A DNA stretch of 64,000 bases. It comes from Acanthaster planci (Eukaryota > Echinodermata > Asteroidea > Valvatida > Acanthasteridae). Within the stretch, counting starts at the first letter, position 1. Each line of letters begins with the position of its first letter. The position numbers and the translations under genes were made by a program. This document shows, one piece after another, positions 1-12,000 of the stretch. The stretch spans positions 696,007 to 760,006 of the forward strand of contig NW_019091381.1 in assembly GCF_001949145.1 (NCBI RefSeq), given 5' to 3'. The notes beneath the pieces were generated by a model. It was not told the DNA's origin. It did no database searches and saw nothing but the letters and a program-made list of their open reading frames with translations.

Positions 1-2457
1 CTCACAATGGTTAAGGTCTGAATCTCCAATAGCTATTCAGTTTTCGAGACACCCTATGGGTTATGGATTACCGTATTTCTAACGTTTCAGTCATGTAAAT
101 TTTAGTCCATGAAATCAAGTTTTAATTACGATTTTATTCCTCTTCTATTCAATCTTTCTAGGCTCAAAAGTCTTCAAACAATGATTATTTCCATCACCAA
201 TCGTCATTTCAATTTGTTTTAGAGCACACAGTAATTACAACTTGATATTCCTGTAGCAATTGTCCTGTCAAAAGCGGACCCTTTAATTGTCTTTCCTTTC
301 CTCGTCACCAAACCTGTTCAGATGTGTAACGCATACTCTAGTGGCTCCAGGATTTCGGTTCGGGCATATACGATGAATCATCCAAGCTTGTATATCACGG
401 TCCTGTAGCTTTCATGCATCTAGCCACCAAATTATTAATAATGCATGAACACTTAATACTGAGCGAAGGAGAGCTCCCAACCTCACCAATGTCGCCTCTG
501 CTTCAAAATACTAAAGCAGTTCTCCGAATGTTCCATTTCCGGTCTCAAAATTCGAGATTGCGAGAGATCTGAGATCGTTATATCGAAAAAAACAACAACA
601 CTGTCTCTGTCAGCATTTCTGAACGAAAGTGTTAGGGCTAGAAAAGTGATGTCGGAATGTAAGAAAAATTGGCGCACTACATTCTCAATTCTGCAGCATT
701 TTGGTATGCAGCCATGTTGGTTGATCTCAGTGTAAATCCACCCATAACAGATTTCAAATCTCCCTTTCTATGCCAACTTGGTAGGTGAGCTACCATCGTA
801 TACTCACTTTGCTTTACAGATGTGTCCTTATGTATGCACCTATTAATTACATTGCTATAACAAATGCTGATATACAATGTTTCAATTTGCAGCAGACGTT
901 TTGACCTTCGACCACACTTGTCCACGAATCCAGTCTCAATGCAAATTTGGATACTTGATCAAAGTCTGTTTCATTTCAACAATTTCTGTGCACACAGTGA
1001 AGTAAAGAAATGACATACAGAGGGATTTGAGGAGGAATGTCGCCTTTAAAGTTGTCTCGACTCGGTAATAGGTCATGATCAGGTATGACGTCACCAAGAG
1101 CACCCATTTCATTCGCAGTCAAAATCTCGTGAGCAGTCTCCCAGGAATCGCCCCCAGCTCTTGTGTCATTTGAACACGGTGTTTGCAAAGGTTGAAAAAG
1201 ATCTGGATGCAGTTGACCAGCATGTGTCGGTTAATTCCTGCAGTGTGTTTGAGATTTTGGTTCCCTCCTCACAATTGACACAAATTCACTCATGATTTAT
1301 TCATAAAACGCCACATCCAGTCCGCGATGATTTATTCATGAAGGAATGGTGTATTTGCATCCTGCGTGTAATGCTTGATGTCTGTACATTATCTCTCACT
1401 GTTGTTAGCATGTGTTTTACGTGATTGGACCCATGTGTCAAAAGTAAGACGATTGATCTTTACTGATAATCTGCGAAACAACGTCTTGATTTCATTCCAT
1501 TAATTAATAAAAAATCGAATTTAAAAGCTTCAAATTCAAAGTGTGAAGATGTTTGTTTTAATTTCTGATTTTACTACTTATTTGTGGTTATAAAAACCCT
1601 TTAACAATATTGTCAAAGGAGGGACCCGTTACTTTTAGGTCTCTTTCAAACAAATTGGCAAGAAGTCAGAGTGGTGTGCAAGATAATATTGAGTGCGGCA
1701 TGTAGTGCTTCCATAACCTCTCCTTACGCTGGGTGTTCACTTAAGTCAGCAGCTGGTCTGTTAACTGGCTTCATCCTCAGTGTTTTGATTCTTGCATAAA
1801 TTAGCTTGCACTTGTACTTTGTATCATCGTTCTTGCGCATGCTTTTTGTCGTTAATGGTTCTTCCAAATACATAATAAAGAAAACAATTCCCGCGTCTAA
1901 TTTTGATCAGTTTGGCCTTGATTAAAGCAGCGAGTGCTCTGTACCAAGCTCCCTGGGTCTCAATGATCGATTGATTTTCCTCGTTTATGCATACAGAACA
2001 CGGCTGAATGCAGACAATCCAGCTTGTACAATTAAAGCAGACAGGTAGACATATTGGCATGGTCGATGCGTCATCCTCATCGGTGGCTCATTGCCTTATT
2101 GACACAGCGTCTACACGTTTTTCTACATTTTCCCATACTCCAACCCTTTCTCGTCACTTTCAATACGACGTTTATCGCTGCTACTAAACGATCAAGATCG
2201 TGACCGTAGTTGTTAAAGGGTAGCTGGGTGGATTTTTCTGCATCTTTGTACCCTTCTTCGGTGTAATGAATACTCTTTTACATTCCCATACTTTCCTGGA
2301 CAACTGAGGGTGCCGTTGCTATGATGTCATCCACGGAAGACATAGTCCATTTCATAGGTTTTTCTATTAAGTTGTGAACCCAGAACGTACTTACTGAAAA
2401 CATTTCTCAGAAAACAATTACTACTCACTTATTGCTGTGCACGCACATAACCAACAA

Positions 2458-3150
2458 TGGGTCGTATGAATAAAAACTATCAAATGCTATGAAGTTCAAG
2501 CAAACAGCAAAAGCATTTACTGAGAAGTTACAGCATTAAGAATAAGCAATTGCTTGAATTTGTATGAAGAAAATGTTTCTTTTACTGTTCAGCATCTGCT
2601 TGTACAAATAGTAGCAAATGTTGTACGTTCCACAAAATTGGAGAATTTACTTGACCTTTTCAAGACTGGGTCAGAACAAGTTTGGAAACGAAGAGCATTT
2701 ACTAATGTTCAAAATGGCAGCGTTCATGAATGTCATTCGAAAGGAAAAGCTGTATGCCTTAAGGAGGGAATCTCAAGAAACCAGATGCAGGCAGTTGTAC
2801 CGATCTGAGAGTGGCAGAGCAATTTTCATCAAGGTTTCTGCAATCAAAATTACTGTCACCGTGCTTATCTGCCATGCTGAGGTTTCAAGATACAGCACTG
2901 TGCTGCACTGTATACATCTGTACATGCAGACGATGGAAGCCCTGTTGTGCAAAACCATTCGGCTATGCAGTCAGCCACAAGGATAAAGCATTTGCGAATA
3001 GTTATACTAGTAGATTCTGAATTGTAAAAGAAACATTTTATTCCTACAAATTCAAGCATTTGATTATTCTTAATGGTTTTACTTCTCAGTAAATGCTTCT
3101 GCTGTTTGCTGAACTTCATAGCATTTGCTAGTTTTTATTTATACGACCCA
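2458..3150. mobile_element. Foldback (MITE-like) element with long inverted termini
   Basis: The left ~160 bases and the reverse complement of the right ~160 bases match closely; both begin with tgggtcgtat and continue through a shared segment containing caaatgctatgaagttca, agcatttactgagaagt and tgcttgaatttgta. The middle (about 2620-2990) is not clearly paired and encodes nothing recognisable. This is the structure of a non-autonomous foldback or MITE-type DNA transposon. I could not define a target-site duplication with certainty. Short open frames inside are products of the repeat, not genes. Confidence 0.75.
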
Positions 3151-4022
3151 GTGAAACAAAAGTTGAAACTAAGGTTAATTGAGACACAAAGGTGCCTTTT
3201 GAAGGTTTGTATTAAAACAAAATTGATTGCAGTTACACTTTAAAAGGAAATCCGTCTCGACGTTTTTCTCAATTTGCCAACTCCAGTTACCCCCTTTTCA
3301 TCATCCTTCTCTATATATTTTTCCACCCACTTTGAGTCCGAACCATAATTTTAATGTTTGTTGTATTTACGCCAAATTAATTGTCTGCTGAGCTTCAAAT
3401 CCAAAGAAAGGGTCAAATGGCAGAGTTGATAGTTCATGTAACTCAGCCAGATTTTATTTTTTGGAAACCACGCCACAGCTGAATATTGACCGGTCACATT
3501 CCGTTCTTCTCTTGGCGAATACATCATGTATTTTCCATTCGTATTTTTTCCATCGTTGCCGAATTCTAAATACCAAGAGCCAGGATTATCATAGATAAAT
3601 CACGACCCGTTGCCGCATGGAGCCTGATAATTTTTTTCAACATCACACAGTCAGTCCCTAAAATAACGAAAGAATAAAAAAGAAATGTCGAATTATGGCC
3701 AGGACTGACGCCGCGTGTCCTCTTCCTAGATCTTGAAGATGTTACTCAGCACCGTCAGGGACTCTTAAGCGCAACTGGCATATCCGGACATGGGTTAATT
3801 ATTCCAAAAACCCCGTCTACTTATTCATGCTCTGCGGACACCTTTGCCCGGCCGGCCACAATCGATATTCATATCCTGTGAAAAACGGGCGTATACGGTC
3901 CTGGTTTCTGTGGAAGGATTTGAGTAGAATGTTGAGAAAGGTCAGGTAAATGAGGTCTGGTTACAGACGCAGAGGTGTAAACGGGTGTTGGGGATGGTGT
4001 CTAAGGCGATTTCAAAGACAAA

Positions 4023-4466
4023 TACATCATTTTCGTGCTTCGAAATGCTTTCAATGATTTTGCAGGAAACGTGAATAGTTTGATGTGTCGTTTCGTAATG
4101 TGTCAGAATCAGATATTGAACAATTTCCAGGAATCTTTTGATTGTCTGATTTCCAAATGTGTTGGCGGGAGCCAACAGCAGTGTTGCTTACGAACATCAA
4201 TTTGCATTTACATTTGAAAAGTGCCCAAATACCTTCTGAAACAGCAAGAAAAATATGAATAAAGTTTGAGTTTATTTTCACAGGTGAACACTTTAAATCA
4301 ATCCAAATCATAACTACAAAAAGTCATATGTATCAGCTCAGATAATTATCTTTCGAAATTTTGCTTTGATTCTAAAATACAGCAGGCGAGACAGCAATCT
4401 TCTCCCATCACACAGCCCCTCGCTGAATCATTTCAGTCTTGCCCTGGATACCTGGCAGTAAATCTC
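4023..4466 (+). repeat. Direct duplication, copy 1 of 2
   Basis: This ~440 bp segment recurs in the same orientation at 6824-7264, about 2.8 kb downstream, with scattered substitutions and small indels. Shared landmarks include the tacatcattttcgtgcttcg start, tgttggcgggagccaacagc near the middle and cccatcacacagcccctcgc near the end. The divergence suggests an old segmental duplication or two insertions of one repeat family. The inner ggcgggagccaac is partly self-complementary. No coding potential is recognised. Confidence 0.8.
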
Positions 4467-6823
4467 GCTTTATTTATCATTCAGCAAGCCCACGACTACT
4501 AGAATATAAACAGCACCATCAAATACTGCTAACGCGTTCCTCACTTTCCTATCAAGTTTTCCTTGAGTTACTATAAGGTGTCCTCTCCGCCGTCCAAGGC
4601 AAGGCGAATGATCGTTTCAATACAGCATAATATATTGCTTCAAGATTTATCATCCCCAATGTAATTATCCTCTTGGAGAAAGACGGACGCAAGAAGCTAA
4701 GTTAGGTGTTGGAGGTAATGAAATCCTGGGCCCTTGCTAGTATCACGGTGCACTAAATGCAGTCTTAGTGTAGGCTAGTGTTTACAGTACTCGGGCTTTG
4801 AATAAATTCAAACTCGTTTATGGCATGAGGTTAACAGTTGTCACAAATCAAAGTTCCATTAACCCTGACCAATAGCTTTAAACTCTGCTTTGTCCTAATT
4901 ACTTTGCTTGTTATATTCGAAATGAATAAAACTCCGTGTGTATCGCGTTATTCCAGGCAGTCAGAAATGACAGTGAGTAATTGCTTGATAAAAAAGTTTC
5001 CATCACAGGATAATAAATGTGAAAATCGATGTCGTGTTTACTGGTCACGATCGTCTTTTATCTGTTCGTAATTTTTCTGATGCATTTTAACAGACAAACG
5101 GATTGTGAACATTGAAACAAATTGGCAAATCAAACTCAATAACGTTTGAAATTAGGTAATTATTACGTCTTTAAAGAATTGTCAGTACTGCTTCCTAATT
5201 TCTTTAATCTAAATATCTAAACTAGTCTCCGAATGCAAATCCAGACGTCATCATTTAAAGTTTCCTGCCATTTTTCAAGCAATGACTGCGCAATCTTGAA
5301 ACCCTTCCACCTGGATAGGGCCCCTTCGTCCCTTGGGACTTGCTCCAACCTAATTCTTATCTTAGATCAACCTATCCGCCGCATGAATTAATGCACAACT
5401 TAGTTCAATCCTTCACACAGGTTTGGCACGCAGGCGAGACATGGGCTAGTTATGGCCAGACAAATCAGGTTACATGAATCTAATGTGTCAACCATAAATT
5501 AAACACACGATTATCCATATACCTAGGGCAGAATGGAATTTCAAAATGATTCAAACTCCCGCCTGCTTTGCACGATTTGCAATGACAAAAAGTCACATCT
5601 TAAGACTTGGGACCGATTCCATAAGGCTTTTAAGCTGAAACATCCGTTAAGCACCGTAAATATTCACAGAGTAGAAACAGAAAAAAAAAACCTGTAATTT
5701 TCAAACGTCAAAATCTACAAATTCTATTTGTACCCTCAAAAGACATGGATATGAGGTGCAGCCATGGGGATACATCCCAATCCTTCCAGGATACAAAAAG
5801 AAAGGCTACACCTGAAAACTTCACATTGCTGACACTTTCATGAGATTTGTTCATTTGAAGGTATGTTTTCTTTCACAACAGGTGCATGTAAAATCCACTT
5901 GTAATTGAATCTTCCCAAGCTCATATTGATTCTATCTTTACTCCTTCCCTGCACATAGGCTATGCTTTATTACCTTCTGTCGAAGATGATGAATAATGTG
6001 ACAAATTTCACCCCGCGCTCCTTCACGATGTTGACTTTAAAAATAAGACCGTCACGAAACTGTAATTAAGGCAGTTAAGTACTGTGTTGCTGTGGCGTTG
6101 AAACACGACAGTGGCATTCAGACTGCACTGCTATAAAAATACGATAAGGTGGAGGGTTTACGGATACACCATGTGGAAAATATCTCTTCTGAGTGTGTTT
6201 GGTGCTGAAAAGAACCGGTTACTCCTACGGTCATGACGATTACAAACGCACCAATGACGTGTACCAGTTTATCACTCGTGACCTCATATACTTCCCTTCT
6301 GCAGGCTGGGCATGCGGGCGTGTGCTCAATTTGATATGAATAAAGTTCGAATACTCGGTCATACCTCCCTGCATCGGTTTTTACCTCTCTGACAACACAA
6401 ACAAGGCAATCTCTTCGAGCCTCGTGCCATGTTAGGCACGGTTGCGTAGATCCGTGTTATTTTCTCCAGTCGGAGTGCTGAGATCAGCACTCAGTGTTAA
6501 AGGTATAGATTGCCATCTAAAAGTGGTCTGAGAGTGATGCACACTTTGTTATTTGAACATCATGATTTGTGCCAGTGTTGGGTCACTGAACGTGTCCGAT
6601 GTATGGAATATAGATTCATTAATTGTATTGCGCATGCCTTAATGGACAAAATTAGCACAAAGGACGGTGACATCTGAGGGACAGAGTCCGTAATTATGAA
6701 GTAAAAGCCTAAAAAGGGACACGATTTTAAAATTATAATTAGGCCTATGACTCCCGTTATAGAGATAGTGTACAGCAGTGTATTTTTATAAAGGCCTACT
6801 GATGTTTGTGAACACCCATAAAT

Positions 6824-7264
6824 TACATCATTTTCGTGCTTCGAAATGCATTCTATGATTTTGCAGGAAACGTGAATAGTTTGATGTCGTTTTGTAATGT
6901 GTCGGAATCATACATTGAACAATTTCCAGGAATATTTTGATCGTCTGATTTCCAAATGTGTTGGCGGGAGCCAACAGCAGTTTTGCTTACGAATATCAAT
7001 TTGCAGTTACATTTGAAAAGTGCCCAAATACCTTTTAAAATAGCAAGACAAATATGAATGAAGTTTGAGCTTATTTTCACAGGTGTACACTTTAAATCAA
7101 TCCAAATCATAACTACAAAAAGTCGTGTGTATCAGCTCAGATAATTATCTTTCGAAATTTTGCTTTGATTCTAAAATACAGCAGGCGAGACAGCAATCTT
7201 CTCCCATCACACAGCCCCTCGCTGAATCATTTCAGTCTTGCCCTCGATGCTTAGCAGTAAATAT
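6824..7264 (+). repeat. Direct duplication, copy 2 of 2
   Basis: Second copy of the repeat at 4023-4466, same orientation. It differs by scattered point changes and a few small indels, and homology stops abruptly at both ends. The flanking sequence is not shared, which favours a dispersed repeat over a larger segmental duplication. Confidence 0.8.
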
Positions 7265-8705
7265 CTTCTTTTGTGAAGTGTTTTTGGTGAGGATGACACG
7301 CCCACAAACAAGAGCTTTTCATCAACATTTGATACAGCATTGAATGTTACTAAAAATCAAAGCACCATAAAACTCAAATTGAGTGTATCCATTAACCCCA
7401 ACAGTCCCAAATCCTCCAGTTTCAATATCATTTTACATACCCCCTCGGGGGTTAGGGTTAAGAATGAGGGATAGGGCCTGCAGGATAATTGCATCATACT
7501 CCCGTCTTTATACACACAAAAACCCTTCCTGCACCCCACAACTTGCTTTTCTTTATAGAATGATCCGCGATTTGTCGATGAAAACAAACAAAACCGAAGA
7601 GGTAAGACACACACGGGGTTTCATTTTCACAACTTGCATTTAATTTTCTGTGGGCGAAATCGTTCGATACAGATTTGGTACAGGCTATTTGGGTACCTAC
7701 GCCATAAACTGACATAATTGATATAAAGATAACAAATATTGTGCCACGAAATTGTACCGTGTAGTCGTTCGACCGGGTAGAGTCGTTGCCTTCCGTGGGC
7801 CTCAATGCCACAATCCACGGCGTCGATGGTTGTAGACAGACACGGTAGCCCGGGGTAATACGCAGAAAATGGTGTTGACAGAGCTGTATGCACGCTGTGT
7901 AGTTTAAGGCCAAGATGCATAGTAATATATGCCGGGTTAAGATGTCTTAAAATAATGTCATTTGAGGCGGGAAAGTGAACGAGTAAGAAAGACGTCAAAA
8001 ATGCACGTGCTCAAAGTTGTACTGTGGGAAATTAGCATTTTGCAGTATGTCTACGTTTTTACTGCATGGGAAAACATTCGCGCTTTATAGTGTATTGCAC
8101 TAGTGGATCAGAGTTTCCCATGTATAGAATCAAGTCTTCTGTTTAAATATTTAAATATAATAAAAAAGATTTAATGTGAAAACAATTCACAGTTAATTAA
8201 TTTAATTCTGGTACCTCATTCTATAATGCTCATTGAATGTTAAAGATATACATCCGATTCTCGTTATGAGAACTTCTAGCCTAGTGACTGTAAATGAATG
8301 GCCATGATATCCCTAGCAAATCGTGTGAGTGGTAAGCTTTTTTAAACTTTTTTTTAATATTCTGCTTTGGATATCAAGTTATTGCGTCTTGTAACCACCT
8401 TAATTGAAATCGTCGCCGCCATTCTCACTGAATGCCAACTCGACATTCTATAGCAACCATTTTAGCAAGCAAGAAGCTTGTTGAGAGGGCTGTTGGTATT
8501 GAATCGGGCTGGGGGGGTCGATTCATTCATTAAATTGTGATTCTTTTTGACATTCTGGTCACACAAATCAGTGACTTCATCACTCATGACAGCCATATAA
8601 CCAAAAGTGGGACTAGAATAACCAGTTGGAGAATTTAACCCAAATTTTCCCGCTTTTTTCTCGCCGTTTTCAGCGGTGTCAGGAGCCGCGGGTGCAAGGG
8701 CAGCC

Positions 8706-9010
8706 ATGTTACACGTGCCCCGCAGTCGACGACGCAGCAGCACCGCCAGTTACGTCGACTCCTCTGGCCATGGCAGCTCACGCACGCCCTCTATCGCTCT
8801 GTCCGAGAGTCTGGAGTACAATAATCGAAATGGTCGGCCGCCAGACCTGGAAGGAGATGACAGCGAGAGGATATCTGATATCTATATGGATAGGAGATAT
8901 GGGGCAGAGGTCAACGCCAAGGACACATTGATTGCTGTGGAACAGTGGAAAAGAAACCAAACGGAAGGAGAAAAGTTGACCAAAGCACAAAAAAGACGAA
9001 GGGAGTATGA
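8706..9010 (+). CDS. Candidate alternative first coding exon A (Cav2 N-terminus or unknown protein)
   Basis: An ATG at 8706 opens a frame of 101 codons plus two bases, ending at a consensus donor (tatga|gtaagt). An in-frame TAA lies at 8619-8621, so the ATG is the first available start. The encoded segment is hydrophilic, rich in Ser and Arg near its N-terminus (RSRRRSSTAS, a basophilic-kinase-like site) and strongly charged at its end (KAQKRRREYE). It has no membrane segment, as expected for a cytosolic N-terminus. The donor leaves the codon after two bases, which matches the entry phase of the shared channel exon at 45219. I do not recognise this sequence in known Cav2 proteins. It could instead start a different gene or a fused upstream transcript. 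A pyrimidine-rich acceptor-like site just upstream (ending ~8673) means an internal exon beginning at 8674 is also possible. The reading frame itself looks real; the assignment to the channel is inference. Confidence 0.5.
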
Positions 9011-12000
9011 GTAAGTACCAACAAAATCTCAAACATTTTAAGAAACATTCACATAGCTTCCCTGAGGATGACTTGAGCAGTGGGGTCAAATCGTTGACAA
9101 GATTTCGGGTTCCACTTAGTAACTGATGTGTTTCTTTTTTCATTCATTACAGTGCTACCACATTCCTACCATACAAACACTCTTTGCATACATTTGAAAC
9201 ATCTTTACTCTCACGTGATGGCAAAAATCACCCATGGAGAGAGATACAAGCAGATATGGCAAAAAGTGAATCATAACGCCAGTCACTGGTCCAGAGTTTA
9301 GAGGTTACAGAAGTCATACAAAGTATACCATTATGTTGGGCGAGATATAGGTCGATACATATGTGACGGGGTCTTCCGATCTTTGCGCGATAAGTCGAAC
9401 TCATTGCACAATTTGTCGATAATTTTGCCTCAGCCAATCGCCTTTTCTTTCTAATTCGCGATTGTGAAAGATTGTTTCAAAAAGTCGGAGATTTCATGCA
9501 GGATCGACCAGTCGCGCAGAATAATCAGCCGATCGCGCCGAACTACTTTAACTCTGTTTGACTTTATGCTATATGTTAAACTTTAACTCTGTGCTGTTGT
9601 TTGATTTCTGATGCTTGGCAACAGATCGGAGTGAAAGTTGAAAGGGTTTTCCTACAAACCTCAAAATGATAGTGCTGATTGAACGATGGTCATTTGTATT
9701 AGATCGCGCAAGGCATAGCGGGAACCAACACGGTGCGGCAAGATCGTACCCATGGGAACGAGGTTGCTCCTGCAGTGGACTGATGAAAGATTTAGTGTTC
9801 ACTAAATCGTGTAGGCTTGGACAGGAATGCAATATGAAGTAAATTCAGACAAATAGTCTTGATTACCTCAGTGGCTGATGCATGACATTTTGAGACTCGA
9901 TTCAGAAAAAAGAAAGCTAGCGTGGCAAGCCCTCACCCTGTGCAAAACGTTTTTAAGATGTCTGGAAAGATTGACCATTTGATGTTCAAAAGTATGGATC
10001 ATGCAATTGTGAACACATCGAAAAGGTCGTATGAAATGCCAGTTGCACTCCATTCGGCATTTCTGATTTCCTGTCACAGATCTAAGGGATCAGCTGAAAG
10101 TACACACAAATCTGTTGAATTTTAATGCCTAACCGTTGTTGAATACATTGACATTTCCCACTGAATTGACTCCTGAATCCTATTAATGGATCCATCGGTA
10201 AAGTTTGATTAGGAGGGCTCATAGTCTGTCGAGAAAGACAGACTTGGTGCTGTTCCGCGATCATTGTAATATTTTATGAAGACCTTGTTTGGTATTGTCA
10301 AGCGCCTTTCATTATTCATCTTGATTTCCTTGCTGATGAGAATTGCCTTATTAACCTTCCTTTAAGCACCACTTCGTAATCAGTGTAATCGCTCTAACCA
10401 TCCCCGAGATAATTGGCAAACCTGTACGCACTATTCATGGGACAGATAATTAAATCTGGCGGAGTAATTGATGTGATTGTGGCGCACCGTAGCCCCAGCT
10501 AATCCTGCTTCTGTTTGAGTCTGATAGTCCGTCCAAATGATGTCCAACATTTCACAGGGGATTCGGTCATGCCAGACCCGTCCATCATTGATTCTCGACG
10601 GTGTCGCGTGGTGCAATTTAACCCTCAACTGCCGGCCCCTCTTCGCAAATTTGTCAGTCCCCTCTGAGTGAGTCACCCAGCCCTTAGCTTCTACAAGTCC
10701 CCCATTACTGACGTGAATACTAATGTCTTGGCATCTTCGCCCAACAACTCTACCTCCTCAACCTCTTGCTTTTCGTCTTTAGCCCCCCCTTCCTCCCCGC
10801 TAGGTTTCCTCAACCCGTCAAAAACCTGCAGTTAATAAAATGCATCGATGGAGAGGTAAGGCTTTCCTTATTCGTCGGCTGTCCGCGTGCATATCGACAG
10901 TGCTTCCCCAATCAGCAGCCTGCGTGGATTCGCTAGCCGGCATCATCTCTCATTCGCATTGCATTAAGGAGGGCGTATGTAGAAGAGATGCGCTCCCCAG
11001 TACTAACTGCAGGAGATTGAGACGGGCTGCTTGTCTCTCACTCGCACAGTTGTCATTTCGTCTTGACGAGCGGGCCTCGTTCACTATCCCAAAGTGAGAA
11101 AATCAGGCAAGATAAACCACGACTTACCTTATACGCATGAACTCGACACGGGATTAAACAGTGCGGTCTTACGGTCTTTAATGGAGCCAAGCACACATCG
11201 GTGTTGTGCTGAACTTACCCTGCTGGAATTAAAACGGAGAAAAGAACAAACTACTCAACTTTTCAACTTGGCTGGAGCTCGGATTATACACATTTCATCT
11301 CCTAGATGCGCTTAGATGGCGCTTGAGTGCCTGCTTCTTTGAGATAAATCATTGTGAGCACCTTCTCCCCTTCTTCCACCTTGTCTTCGTTTCTCAGTGA
11401 TTTTAAATCGTCTCCAAGATGAAAGCTGTAAGAATCACGGGTCACATCCGTGACCGGCGACCTCAGTGAGTAACTATTCGTGGATCCTCCGTCTTCCTCC
11501 ACCAAACCTCCCTCCGAAAACCCTGTACTTAACATCCAATCTCCCTAAGAGAGACGACACTTGTCGTCAAATGTGTTCCCCTAAACTCAAACAACAGGCA
11601 GCATCAAATGCCATCTTAGGACGTCAATTCCCTTCAGTGCCATACAATCTTTTATTTCTTTTGCTGTGCTTGAAATTTTTGTTTTTATTTACTGACTTCC
11701 ACACCTTAATCTACCTTGCTCTCTTTTTATTTACCTGATTTCTTCCCTTTTCCTTATAACCTGAATTGATACAAGCCTGGGCATGGCTTCTTTCCATAAT
11801 TTCTTTCATTCCATTGCCTTAAGATTCCGGTCTTAACCGAAATTTGTTCTCTCTGCACAAACAACCAAGCAACAGTAATACACGAAATACCTTCATAGCC
11901 GCTCAGATAAACACAAACTGTAATGCGCGACATTTAGTCAAAGACAATGTGAGCGTTTGTCATGTTCATTCCCAACTGCTATGAATTTCAACACACGCTT

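Larger units (their letters stand above)
1..8621. other. 5' flank without a recognisable gene
   Basis: No exon with recognisable protein similarity was seen here on either strand; open frames are short, unrelated to known families, and lack convincing splice context. The stretch holds a foldback element (2458-3150), a pair of ~440 bp direct duplicates (4023-4466 and 6824-7264) and one perfect CRE-type octamer (1086-1093). The rest is AT-rich unique-looking DNA. Promoter sequences for the first candidate exon would be expected in the last few hundred bases, but I see no clear TATA box. Confidence 0.6.

Noticed and set aside
7494-7998. Overlapping 139- and 123-codon open frames on the - strand
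   Set aside because: Unrelated proteins in two overlapping frames with no domain recognised; best explained by chance.
8462-8743. 93-codon open frame on the - strand opposite the start of candidate exon A
   Set aside because: It overlaps the + strand exon region in antisense, has no recognisable domain and no splice or promoter support.
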